Assembly: GCA_016868255.1 (NCBI GenBank)
Contig: VGHN01000013.1
Coordinates: 1 to 34,332 of the forward strand
Length of the DNA stretch: 34,332 nt
Reading direction: 5' to 3'
Source: Betaproteobacteria bacterium
GTDB lineage: Bacteria > Pseudomonadota > Gammaproteobacteria > Burkholderiales > Burkholderiaceae_A
Shown here piece by piece: positions 1 to 5,855 of this stretch. The position numbers and the translations under genes are program-made. The notes under the pieces were generated by a model. That model was not told the DNA's origin. It did not search any database and saw nothing but the letters and a program-made list of their open reading frames with translations. The stretch's first letter is position 1. Every line of letters begins with the position of its first letter.

Positions 1-117
1 GATGCCGTCAACGAGTTCCCGCCCGAGTGCGAGAACCTACTGGCCTGCGACCCACGCCACGGGCTACAAGAGAGAGACGCCCGCGCGCTGCGGGAGTGGC
101 TGATGCAGTCTGCATGA
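1..117 (+). CDS. C-terminal end of an unidentified protein (5' end outside window)
   Basis: The first frame is open from base 1 and ends with a TGA at 115-117. It encodes 38 residues ending in LREWLMQSA, with two cysteines 6 apart near the middle. The stop overlaps the ATG of the hydrolase remnant (ATGA overlap at 114-117), so the two genes were once translationally coupled. I do not recognise the family from this tail. It is real coding sequence in my view because of the stop/start overlap and the uninterrupted frame. Confidence 0.5.
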   Translation, partial: DAVNEFPPECENLLACDPRHGLQERDARALREWLMQSA

Positions 118-502
118 CCAAGCCCATTTATTACCTTCCCGGCGCCAATGGTCAGCTTCACTCGGGGCTGGGCCAGGCATTAATGGAGCGAGGCTTTGAA
201 CCGCTGGGGCGCGCATCCTCATGCTCTCGCCCATCCTCGGGGCATTCGAGAACGAGGCCACGGGCCAGGCCTTCGTGCCACCGTATGCAGACCGAATCTT
301 TGCAATGGCACAAAGAGGAACCTTCCCCACGCCACCGCAGCTCACCATTCACACGGGCAGCGAAGACTGGCAGAGCCCGCCCGCGAGTGCACTGGCCTTT
401 GGGGACCTCACAGGGGCGGCGGTTCACATTGCCCCTGGCCGCGGCCACATGCTGGGGAAAGACTATGTGGGGCCGCTGCTCGATGGGTGGTTGGTGGGTT
501 AG
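114..502 (+). pseudogene. Alpha/beta hydrolase, broken by an internal deletion
   Basis: The first 33 codons from ATG 114 read MTKPIYYLPGANGQLHSGLG and continue to EPLGR, the oxyanion-side N-terminus of a small alpha/beta hydrolase family. The frame then changes at about base 213. From about 215 to the stop at 500-502 another frame gives LMLSPILGAFENE, then HTGSEDWQSPP and GRGHMLGKDYV, the C-terminal half with the final catalytic His (GHML). The segment that should carry the nucleophile Ser elbow (about 55-60 residues) is absent. The simplest reading is one deletion of roughly 170-180 bp that also shifted the frame. The product should be inactive. A sequencing error cannot explain the missing middle. 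Confidence 0.7.
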
Positions 503-565
503 TGGGTCGCTGCAGATGCAATCAGCCCTTAGTTCGACATCGGCTTTAGGGATGCGAAAGTCAAA

Positions 566-585
566 ATCCTCACAAACAAGAGGAT
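566..585. promoter_or_regulatory. Probable HipB operator 1
   Basis: ATCCTC (566-571), 8 bp, GAGGAT (580-585): a perfect 6-bp inverted repeat. The 17-base stretch 561-577 is repeated exactly at 661-677. HipB-type repressors bind TATCC/GGATA-like inverted repeats in front of hipBA, so the assignment to HipB follows from position and symmetry, not from an exact consensus match. Confidence 0.5.
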
Positions 586-665
586 TTCAAGTAGGAAAAG
601 GGTGCAATCGGAGAATCCTTACGATTGAATGGATTTATTTGCCAAGCGCGCCGACCTGGTTCAAA

Positions 666-685
666 ATCCTCACAAACGTGAGGAC
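666..685. promoter_or_regulatory. Probable HipB operator 2, abutting the hipB start
   Basis: ATCCTC (666-671), 8 bp, GAGGAC (680-685), with the inner arms extended to TCCTCAC / GTGAGGA. It lies exactly 100 bp downstream of operator 1 and ends 5 bases before the hipB ATG at 691, so repressor bound here would cover the promoter start or ribosome-binding region. Confidence 0.55.
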
Positions 686-690
686 TTATT

Positions 691-957
691 ATGAAAATCC
701 CCATCGACAATGCAGCAGCCATCGGCAAGGTGGTCCGCGCCAGCCGCAAGGCACAGAAGATCCGCCAAGACGATGCAGCGGGCAGCATCGGCGTCAGCGA
801 GAATTTTCTGGGCAAGATTGAACGCGGCAGTGAGTCAGTGCAGTGGGGCAAGCTCTTTCAAGTGCTCGAAGGTCTGGGCATTCGGGTCATGGTGGACGTA
901 CCCGAGAGCGTTGCCAACCACTTGAACGAACCCGTGACTCCCAGGAATAAGCCATGA
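691..957 (+). CDS. hipB: HipB-type antitoxin, XRE-family HTH
   Basis: 88 residues. An XRE/Cro-type helix-turn-helix spans roughly residues 10-65 (KVVRASRKAQKIRQDDAAG, then IGVSENFLGKIERGSES), followed by a short tail with a hydrophobic strand (IRVMVDV) typical of HipB antitoxins that neutralise HipA and repress the operon. ATG 691 is chosen because an operator ends just upstream and the stop overlaps hipA's ATG (ATGA at 954-957), giving translational coupling. The order antitoxin then toxin is the usual one. Complete length, no damage seen. Confidence 0.85.
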   Translation: MKIPIDNAAAIGKVVRASRKAQKIRQDDAAGSIGVSENFLGKIERGSESVQWGKLFQVLEGLGIRVMVDVPESVANHLNEPVTPRNKP

Positions 958-2261
958 GTGGCCGCTCCTTGCGAGCATCGATCAACCAGATGGAGGTTGG
1001 CACCTTGCAAGAGGTGGCTGGCCTATGGAGTTTTCAATATGGAGCAGGCTGGCTTGGCAACCCAAGGGGCTTCGCACTCAGCCCGCATCTGCCCTTGACC
1101 GCAGAGACCTTGCTGGACGGTGCAACCAAGCGGCCCGTGCAATGGTATTTCGACAACCTGCTACCGGAGGAAGGCCAGCGCATCCTGCTGGCCGGTGACG
1201 CCGAGCTGAATGCGGCAGATGCCTTTGGTTTGTTGGCCTGGTACGGCGCGGAATCCGCAGGGTCAGTCACCTTGCTAACGCCCGAGGCTGCGCCGCACAT
1301 GGCAGAGCCATTGCGCCCGTTGCCCGACGATGCACTGGAGGCGCGAATTCAGCAGCTGCCCAAAGCACCGCTGACGCATGCGGCCATCAAACGCATGTCG
1401 CTGGCGGGCGCCCAGCACAAGCTGGCGGTTGTTCTTCAGAATGACGCGCTGTTTGAACCCGCTGGCGCCACACCCTCTACCCATATTCTGAAGCCGGATC
1501 ATCCGGATGGGGGCTATCCCCATTCCGTGATCAATGAATGGTTCGTGATGCGGCTGGCCAAACGACTGGGACTTGATGTGCCCCATGTGCACCGTCGCTA
1601 TGTGCCATCACCGGTCTACCTGATTAATCGCTTTGACCGGATTCCAGACAGTCAAGGCTGGCAGCGCCGGCACGTGATTGATGCCTGCCAGCTCCTGGGG
1701 CTGGATCGCAGCTTCAAATACAGCCAGGGCAGCATGGAGAATCTCGCGGCACTGGCCAATGCCTGTCGCAGCCCGGCCGTCGCGCGCGCCCGGCTCTTTG
1801 GCTGGCTCGTGTTCAATGTGCTGGTCGGAAATAGTGATGCCCACCTGAAAAACCTGAGTTTCTTGGTCTCGCATGAGGGAGTTCAGTTGGCACCGTTCTA
1901 CGACCTGCTTAGCGTGGCCACCTATGACAGCGCCGCCTTCGACAAAAAAGGATGGCCTGCAAAAACCCAGCTCGCGTGGCCGATTCTGGGTGTGCGGCAC
2001 TTCTCGGACATCAACCGTGGTCTGCTTTTGGAGGCGGGTGCGTCGTTGAATCTGGCCAAAGGCACGGCCCAGCGACTACTTGAACATCTGCGCAGCCGCG
2101 CTGTGCAAGAGGCCGAAGCGCTGTATGCCGAGGTCGAAGCCGAGAACGCCCAGATCGCCAGCGCACGCCCCGAGTTGTCTGCCACGATGGCGGGTGAATC
2201 CCGCTGCCTCAGGGCGATTTTGCACACGGTCCTAAAGGAGATGGCCAACCAGATCGCTTGA
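954..2261 (+). CDS. hipA: HipA-type serine/threonine kinase toxin
   Basis: 435 residues, full length for the family. HipA kinases phosphorylate a translation factor (glutamyl-tRNA synthetase in E. coli) and induce growth arrest or persistence. Visible motifs: an N-terminal subdomain to about residue 120; the mobile loop with the expected autophosphorylation serine S149 (MSLAGAQHK); an ATP-contacting lysine K180 (HILKPD); the catalytic loop GNSDAHLKN with D295 and N300; and the metal-binding D317 (FYDLLS). All are intact, so the toxin is probably active. It overlaps hipB by ATGA. The target in this organism is not readable from sequence. Confidence 0.9.
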   Translation: MSGRSLRASINQMEVGTLQEVAGLWSFQYGAGWLGNPRGFALSPHLPLTAETLLDGATKRPVQWYFDNLLPEEGQRILLAGDAELNAADAFGLLAWYGAESAGSVTLLTPEAAPHMAEPLRPLPDDALEARIQQLPKAPLTHAAIKRMSLAGAQHKLAVVLQNDALFEPAGATPSTHILKPDHPDGGYPHSVINEWFVMRLAKRLGLDVPHVHRRYVPSPVYLINRFDRIPDSQGWQRRHVIDACQLLGLDRSFKYSQGSMENLAALANACRSPAVARARLFGWLVFNVLVGNSDAHLKNLSFLVSHEGVQLAPFYDLLSVATYDSAAFDKKGWPAKTQLAWPILGVRHFSDINRGLLLEAGASLNLAKGTAQRLLEHLRSRAVQEAEALYAEVEAENAQIASARPELSATMAGESRCLRAILHTVLKEMANQIA

Positions 2262-2316
2262 TTTCCGAATGGAAATTCTCGTGAGGGCCCGAGGCACCAA
2301 AACGAGTCGACTAACC

Positions 2317-2670
2317 TCAGACCATGATTTGGTAGTGATCCGCCAAGACCTTCGGTCGAAGCGCCCTCCTGTCCCTCTCCATGGCGACCAGCCCATAGCT
2401 CGACATCGTCTTTGGGGTGCGAGACAAGTTTCCCTGTCGCCGACCCGTCATTTGAGCAAGCGCGCTGATTGACTTCGGTCGACTCTCTCGGATGACCCTC
2501 AGCAGATCTCGATTCTGATCGCTCAGCACCTGGGCGAGTGACTGTATTGAGGTAAATCAGATCTTTGGGTCTGAGGGCTTAGGCTTTAATACGCCGCTTG
2601 CAATAGCCAATACCCTGGCACGGATTTCACTTTGGCTTGCAATGCCGATCTTGATGACTTTTGGCTTCAT
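2317..2670 (-). pseudogene. HVO_A0114/TumA-type DNA-binding antitoxin with an in-frame TGA
   Basis: From the ATG at 2670 the frame reads MKPKVIKIGIASQSEIRARV to DPKI, then TGA (2557-2559), then FTSIQSLAQVLSDQNRDLL and a winged HTH (SISALAQMTGRRQGNLSRT) to the stop at 2317. Homologues of this antitoxin family have PKIWFTS at this spot, so the TGA replaces the Trp codon TGG; the rest stays in frame. The N-terminal conserved block, the stop and the HTH are all in one frame. A GTG at 2527-2529 could restart a 70-residue HTH fragment. I infer a recent nonsense mutation. The product annotation rests on family memory of the TumE/TumA pair. Confidence 0.7.
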
Positions 2671-2732
2671 CGGAGTTCTCGCATAACTTGGTCTACGTCC
2701 TTAAAAAAATCACTCAATAACTCGTAATATAT
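2667..2732 (-). pseudogene. C-terminal remnant of a TumE-like toxin
   Basis: On the minus strand the frame reads YYELLSDFFKDVDQVMRELR and stops with a TGA (2667-2669) overlapping the antitoxin ATG (2668-2670), the junction expected in TumE-TumA operons. TumE proteins end in a helix of the type LLxDFxxDV. Upstream (to about 2790) the frame stays open but no longer resembles the family, so only the last ~20 codons remain. The assignment is inference from position and the short motif. Confidence 0.4.
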
Positions 2733-2816
2733 TAGTAGATGAGATAAAAAGAAACGACAAGCCAGAATGCTCTCACCTATCGAGTGACGAGAAAATCAGC
2801 TACGTGTCTGAGATCA

Positions 2817-2833
2817 GGATCACTCTGTGATCC
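2817..2833. promoter_or_regulatory. Palindrome GGATCAC-TCT-GTGATCC (copy 1 of 3)
   Basis: A perfect 7-bp inverted repeat with a 3-bp spacer, 60 bases before an ATG at 2893 and 84 before the preferred DUF3293 start. Close relatives lie at 5139-5155 and 9577-9593, each upstream of a small plus-strand gene. It looks like an operator for a dimeric repressor; the binding protein is unknown. Confidence 0.4.
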
Positions 2834-2916
2834 ATAGCGTTGGCCAAAATGTTGAGAACATCACTCGCACTTCAATCAACACGAGGCCGCCTATGTGGAG
2901 ATCCCCCGATTACGCC

Positions 2917-3345
2917 ATGAGCACCACATCAAACAACACCCTGATTAAGGCCTACCAAGAAACGGAGTACCTGGTCACGCAGGGGCACTCCTTTGTGCTC
3001 AGGGTCGACACCTCAAGCCCTGAACTCGCCGGCCTCTACAAAGCAAAGGGGGCTTCTTGTGCGGCCTTCATCACAGCCTGCAACCCCTATAGCAACCTAC
3101 TGAGTAGCGAAGAAAACGCCAAGCGCCAGGCCAACTTGGCCGCTGAACTCAAACGCAGAAGCCTGTGCTTCTTTGCGGGCGTGGGGCAACACCCATCTGG
3201 CAACTGGCCGGGTGAGCCGAGCTTCTTGGTCATTGGGCTCGCACTCGAGGCCGCAAAAAATCTGGGCAAGGCTTATGAGCAAAACGCTGTCATATGGTGT
3301 GGAGCCGATGCTGTGCCAAAGCTGGTTTTGCTAAGAGGAGTTTGA
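2917..3345 (+). CDS. DUF3293 domain-containing protein
   Basis: 142 residues from ATG 2917 (MSTTSNNTLIKAYQETEY). The body matches the DUF3293 pattern I know from proteobacteria: an N-terminal YxxTxY, CAAFITACNPYS in the middle, GVGQHPSGNWPGEPSFLVIG and a C-terminal EQNAVIWCGADAVPKLVLLR. The function of DUF3293 is unknown. Earlier in-frame starts (ATG 2893, GTG 2827) are possible but the extra residues lack family similarity. A palindrome lies upstream at 2817-2833. The end overlaps the ribosome-binding area of the next small reading frame. No damage is visible. Confidence 0.8.
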   Translation: MSTTSNNTLIKAYQETEYLVTQGHSFVLRVDTSSPELAGLYKAKGASCAAFITACNPYSNLLSSEENAKRQANLAAELKRRSLCFFAGVGQHPSGNWPGEPSFLVIGLALEAAKNLGKAYEQNAVIWCGADAVPKLVLLRGV

Positions 3346-3350
3346 GATGC

Positions 3351-3470
3351 ATGGACTTCTTCTATGCCACACAGGGGCACATCCCAGACGCGTTTCTAAA
3401 GCCCATTGCACCGCGCAGGCAGGGCGAAGAGGTGGAGATGGAGGCGGACCTCACATGCCAAGCCATTTAA
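3351..3470 (+). CDS. Possible small protein, 39 residues, unknown
   Basis: ATG 3351 to TAA 3468-3470 encodes a peptide starting MDFFYATQGHIPDAFLKPIA and ending in an acidic segment. The purine-rich AAGAGGAG at 3333-3340 lies 10 bases upstream, and the gene starts 5 bases after the DUF3293 stop, so co-translation is plausible. No family is recognised. It may equally be the eroded remains of a longer gene. From 3471 to about 3638 I see only a further 20-codon frame (3522-3584) and no gene I can support. Confidence 0.3.
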   Translation: MDFFYATQGHIPDAFLKPIAPRRQGEEVEMEADLTCQAI

Positions 3471-3638
3471 TTCTCTCTGGATGTAACCTGTGCTCCGCTC
3501 TATTAACCGAACCCACCAGCCATGACCATTCGCACACTTCGTAATGGCAAGCAGTTGGAGTTCTGCTCCGTGCAGACCAAGTAGCGTGAGGCGGGTGAGC
3601 ACCTCGTTGGCTCTGAACAACTTTCTTCATAAAACTTC

Positions 3639-3667
3639 TTGACACTTCAAAGCCAACACCATAGAAT
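3639..3667 (+). promoter_or_regulatory. Consensus-like sigma70 promoter for the structured RNA
   Basis: TTGACA at 3639-3644, a 17-bp spacer, TAGAAT at 3662-3667. The -35 box is perfect and the -10 box has one mismatch. Transcription is expected to start near 3674, just before the folded RNA. This is among the best-looking promoters in the window by eye. Confidence 0.65.
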
Positions 3668-3673
3668 TGAAAT

Positions 3674-3812
3674 GTACATAAAGAGTCTGGGCTGACGCCC
3701 TCGCCAACCTGCCCTTCCCGGGCAAGGTGGTTCGCCAATTGGCTATGTGACCGGCAACGGTAACCAAGCGGGAAGCGTCAGCCCTCTCATCCGCAGAGGG
3801 CTTTTTCATTTC
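3674..3812 (+). ncRNA. Structured leader RNA: candidate riboswitch or small RNA
   Basis: A 10-bp closing helix GGGCTGACGC (3689-3698) / GCGTCAGCCC (3775-3784) encloses a branched fold. One arm is formed by 3704-3714 and 3720-3730 (TGCCC/GGGCA extended by GG/CC and TGG/CCA with single bulges, loop TTCCC). Another is a hairpin ACCG-GCAA-CGGT (3750-3761) capped by a GNRA tetraloop, and GGTT (3729-3732)/AACC (3762-3765) could close around it. An intrinsic terminator (3781-3807) follows and shares bases GCCC (3781-3784) with the closing helix, so the two compete. A strong promoter lies directly upstream and a gene starts 49 bases after the T-run. That is the architecture of a transcriptional riboswitch, but I cannot match it to a known class. 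A free-standing sRNA is the alternative. Confidence 0.5.
3781..3807 (+). terminator. Intrinsic terminator at the end of the structured RNA
   Basis: GCCCTCT (3781-3787), loop CATCCGC, AGAGGGC (3795-3801), then TTTTTCATTTCT: a perfect 7-bp stem followed by a T-run. Its 5' arm overlaps the 3' strand of the closing helix by four bases, so the two folds are mutually exclusive over those positions. Confidence 0.7.
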
Positions 3813-3856
3813 TGGCCCTCCGCAATCGTTCTTTAACAACATGGAGGAGTACCAGC

Positions 3857-4129
3857 ATGGCGAAAATCGTCGAGAACGGACAATTCACGTCCGTCGCGGT
3901 TGAACACAATGGTTCGCAGTTCCGAATCTGGCGGTTCGACCGAGCGCAGCGCGAGTACGAGGTCTTCTGCAACAAAAAGGGTGGTCTCTCGGTCACCTTT
4001 AGAGATGTCGATGCAGATGAACTCGCAGCGGACCTCGAAGCAGTTCACAAGGGGGACACCACCCCCGAGGCCCTCGAGGCAAAACTCGCGGCAAAGATCG
4101 ATGCCTTCTTGGCAAGCATCGAGCAGTAA
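3857..4129 (+). CDS. Hypothetical protein, 90 residues
   Basis: MAKIVENGQFTSVAVEHNGSQ, then RIWRFDRAQREYEVFCNKKG, then a helical C-terminus rich in Ala/Glu/Lys (LEAVHKGDTTPEALEAKLAAK). The N-terminal half looks like a small beta-sheet domain, the C-terminal half helical; no signal peptide or membrane segment. GGAGGAG at 3843-3849 is a strong ribosome-binding site 7 bases before the ATG. Only the structured RNA and its terminator stand between the promoter and this gene, so its expression should depend on terminator read-through. I do not recognise the family. It is followed by another unknown gene in the same direction. Confidence 0.65.
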   Translation: MAKIVENGQFTSVAVEHNGSQFRIWRFDRAQREYEVFCNKKGGLSVTFRDVDADELAADLEAVHKGDTTPEALEAKLAAKIDAFLASIEQ

Positions 4130-4138
4130 GGCAGTGCT

Positions 4139-4159
4139 CCAGGGGCCCCGCGCCCCTGG
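4139..4159 (+). other. Intercistronic hairpin without T-run
   Basis: CCAGGGGC (4139-4146), loop CCCGC, GCCCCTGG (4152-4159): an 8-bp perfect GC-rich stem 10 bases after the preceding stop. There is no T-run, so it is more likely an mRNA stability element or processing site than a terminator. Confidence 0.45.
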
Positions 4160-4234
4160 ATGCAAGACGGGGGATTTATTTCCAAATTGCCAGCCCGTGC
4201 ATGTTGCAGAACTGGCTAAACAAGGAGAATCAGA

Positions 4235-5023
4235 ATGACACAAGCAATTGATTTGCAGTTTCGGCCCCAGTCGTATTTTTGGGCCAAGGAGCGTGGCATT
4301 GCCCTGGCCAGCGACATCAAGGGCGCCAACCGCAGACACATTTATGAGATGGCCCTTCAGAATGACGAGGCAGACCAACTCAGCCCCGCATTCAGCCAGC
4401 ACGCGCTGCACGAAGAGGACCGCAGGCTCATGGGGCGTATTCACCCCTCCTTCATGGGCGGGGAATACCTACCCAACACCGGACGCCAAGAGGTCGAGAT
4501 TGCGAGAATCACTATTGCTTCGACCACTCGCGATGTCACCTGTGTCTATGCGCGCCCACTGGGCCGACGCATTGCCTATCGCATCGTCGATGAGTACAAC
4601 GGCGACACCATCACGGGGCCCGCCGAACGCACCAGCATCCAACCCCTTGGACTTGGGGCCTTGGTGAAGTTTTTTATCACCGGGTGGGACCTTCTGCAGT
4701 GCCTGGATTACAACTTCGGTGAAGACGGCTACCCCAGGGAAGAGACCCATGCCTTCATCGTGGATGCGAGCAGCAGTTTCTACTCGGAGTTTGGTCGGGC
4801 CATCACCGAGGAAGTTGATCGGTGGCTCGATGAGAAGCATGCCAACGACCCGCCCGAGGAGGAAGAGGATGACAGCGCTGAACGAGTCTCGACGGAGATC
4901 ACTGCCAAGGTTGTTGGCATGGGCTCTGCGGGTGAGGGCCAGCCTCTAGATCTGATGAACCTGCCGTTTGACCCCGCTGAGGCGGCAGCGAGAGCCTGCG
5001 GGAAGCGGCAGACAGGCAAGTAG
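4235..5023 (+). CDS. Hypothetical protein, 262 residues
   Basis: Starts MTQAIDLQFRPQSYFWAKER after AGGAG at 4221-4225. It is a soluble protein with alternating predicted beta strands in the middle (VEIARITIASTTRDVTCVYA, then RRIAYRIVDEY), an aromatic segment LVKFFITGWDLLQCLDYNFG, and an acidic run DPPEEEEDD near residue 210. No signal peptide or transmembrane helix is visible and no catalytic motif is recognisable. It lies 105 bases after the 90-residue gene and probably shares its transcript. Function unknown; conserved-looking codon use suggests it is a genuine gene. Confidence 0.65.
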   Translation: MTQAIDLQFRPQSYFWAKERGIALASDIKGANRRHIYEMALQNDEADQLSPAFSQHALHEEDRRLMGRIHPSFMGGEYLPNTGRQEVEIARITIASTTRDVTCVYARPLGRRIAYRIVDEYNGDTITGPAERTSIQPLGLGALVKFFITGWDLLQCLDYNFGEDGYPREETHAFIVDASSSFYSEFGRAITEEVDRWLDEKHANDPPEEEEDDSAERVSTEITAKVVGMGSAGEGQPLDLMNLPFDPAEAAARACGKRQTGK

Positions 5024-5026
5024 GCT

Positions 5027-5042
5027 TGGCACGCTTGATGCT
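5027..5042 (+). promoter_or_regulatory. Sigma54-like promoter upstream of the hairpin RNA
   Basis: TTGGCACG-CTTG-ATGCT (5026-5042): the essential GG (5028-5029) and GC (5040-5041) are separated by exactly 10 bases, as in RpoN promoters (consensus TGGCACG-N4-TTGCW, one mismatch in the -12 element). A start about 12 bases after the GC falls at 5053, the foot of the hairpin. A chance match is quite possible. Confidence 0.35.
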
Positions 5043-5053
5043 CTATTAAAGCC

Positions 5054-5129
5054 AAGACCGACGGTTCTCTGACAACCACACACACGGAACCCTATCCATT
5101 GGGTCAGAGCAAACCTGTCGGTCTTTTTT
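5054..5129 (+). ncRNA. Long hairpin RNA ending in an intrinsic terminator
   Basis: Stem AAGACCGAC (5054-5062) with GTCGGTCTT (5117-5125), continued by GGTT/AACC (5063-5066/5112-5115) and CTCTGAC/GTCAGAG (5067-5073/5103-5109): 20 paired bases with two small bulges and a 29-base CA-rich loop, then TTTTTT. It can serve as the terminator of the preceding operon. The large ordered stem and unstructured loop, and a possible promoter just upstream, also allow a short stand-alone RNA. The hairpin/terminator is certain by pairing; the sRNA role is inference. Confidence 0.5.
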
Positions 5130-5134
5130 ACTTT

Positions 5135-5159
5135 CAGCAGATCACTCCCTGATCCACCC
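5135..5159. repeat. Direct repeat containing palindrome copy 2
   Basis: CAGCAG followed by ATCACTCCCTGATCCACCC. The same sequence with one extra G recurs at 9572-9597. Inside is the imperfect palindrome AGATCACTCCCTGATCC (5139-5155). It lies 41 bases upstream of a small gene. Either a shared operator or two copies of a duplicated/target sequence bounding 5.1-9.6 kb. Confidence 0.5.
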
Positions 5160-5200
5160 CAAGGCGCATAGTCGCCCCCTCTTCTTCCAGAGGGACACAC

Positions 5201-5359
5201 ATGCGCATCGACCTTGAAGTTCACCTTCTTACCGGCGTCTCGATTGGACTGACTCACCAGTCCACAGACTTAGGCGAGCAGATCATCACCCTCGACCTGA
5301 TAGTGCTACGGTTCATCGTGGGCCTGGTGCCCGAGTCTGCTCAGGCAGCCAAAGATTGA
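5201..5359 (+). CDS. Small hypothetical protein, 52 residues
   Basis: ATG 5201 to TGA 5357-5359, preceded by AGAGGGA (5190-5196). The sequence starts MRIDLEVHLLTGVSIGLTHQ and contains a second hydrophobic stretch, IITLDLIVLRFIVGLV. The pattern of acidic start, LLTG and a late LDLIVLRF segment resembles small uncharacterised proteins of phage and mobile elements; that is a recollection of pattern, not an identified family. It could lie along a membrane. Palindrome copy 2 is directly upstream. Confidence 0.5.
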   Translation: MRIDLEVHLLTGVSIGLTHQSTDLGEQIITLDLIVLRFIVGLVPESAQAAKD

Positions 5360-5390
5360 CGAAGTCATTGTGGTCGGGACCACCGCTTCG

Positions 5391-5417
5391 CTCAGGCGAT
5401 CAAATCAGGCGTGACAT
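5391..5417 (-). pseudogene. Remnant of a ParE/RelE-type toxin start
   Basis: Overlapping the end of the antitoxin gene in another frame, the minus strand reads ATG (5415-5417) MSRLI, TGA, SPE. ParE toxins of this type begin MSRLIWSPEAL, so a TGA stands at the conserved Trp and the family resemblance ends after SPE. The toxin gene therefore has a nonsense codon at position 6 and has lost its remaining sequence. Confidence 0.45.
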
Positions 5418-5695
5418 TCGGGAGGCTCAACGTCATTGCCCTGTTCCAACTGAGCCATCCAGGCATCGGCCTCATCGGCAGTCACATGTAAACCGTTTTC
5501 ACGAAATGCTTCCCAAGCCTTGAGTGTGTCCCGGCGGAATGCCTCTCGCTTCTCTTCGCGATCCAAGTACTGCGCAATCGCCTCGCGCATGAGCCAATGT
5601 GAAGAACGTTGCCGCGCATCTGCCAAGCGCTTCACACGGGCTTTGGTGTCCTCGTCAATCTTGATCGCCACGGGGCGAAGAGCGTTTTCGGTCAT
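5405..5695 (-). CDS. ParD/CopG-type ribbon-helix-helix antitoxin, orphan
   Basis: 96 residues. The N-terminal ribbon-helix-helix (PVAIKIDEDTKARVKRLADA, then SSHWLMREAIAQYLDREEK) would dimerise and bind DNA; the C-terminal helix and an acidic tail (DEADAWMAQLEQGNDVEPPE) are the usual toxin-binding part. It ends with ECHA and TGA at 5405-5407. The toxin gene that should overlap this end is reduced to a few codons, so this is an antitoxin without a partner. It may now act only as a repressor or protect against a related toxin elsewhere. Confidence 0.75.
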   Translation of the reverse strand: MTENALRPVAIKIDEDTKARVKRLADARQRSSHWLMREAIAQYLDREEKREAFRRDTLKAWEAFRENGLHVTADEADAWMAQLEQGNDVEPPECHA

Positions 5696-5817
5696 ATGGC
5701 GTACCTCAGCGAAGTATTGTTAGGTATTACTTTGCCACCCTTAATTGATACCGGCCAGCGGAGGCGCGCCACTTGGGACGAACCCCGTGGCCGGGCTCTT
5801 TACCCCTTTTATTTAGT

Positions 5818-5849
5818 ACAGTTATTTGTAACAGTAACTGTGTTATAAT
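5818..5849 (+). promoter_or_regulatory. merR promoter with operator; probably leaderless mRNA
   Basis: TATAAT (5844-5849) ends 6 bases before the ATG at 5856, so transcription should begin at or next to the start codon. ACAGTTA (5818-5824) and TAACTGT (5835-5841) form a 7-bp inverted repeat with a 10-bp spacer ahead of the -10 box, where MerR regulators bind. No clear -35 hexamer is visible, as expected for an activator-dependent promoter. No Shine-Dalgarno sequence can exist in such a short leader. Confidence 0.6.
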
Positions 5850-5855
5850 AAGCCC

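Noticed and set aside
3732-3745. tRNA-like T-loop (GGTTCG) near 3729-3734
   Set aside because: No acceptor stem, anticodon arm or CCA end can be folded around it.
3690-3783. Known ribozyme (twister, HDV or hammerhead) within the structured RNA
   Set aside because: The closing helix and CCAAGCGGGAA superficially recall such motifs, but the conserved core order of each class is not present.
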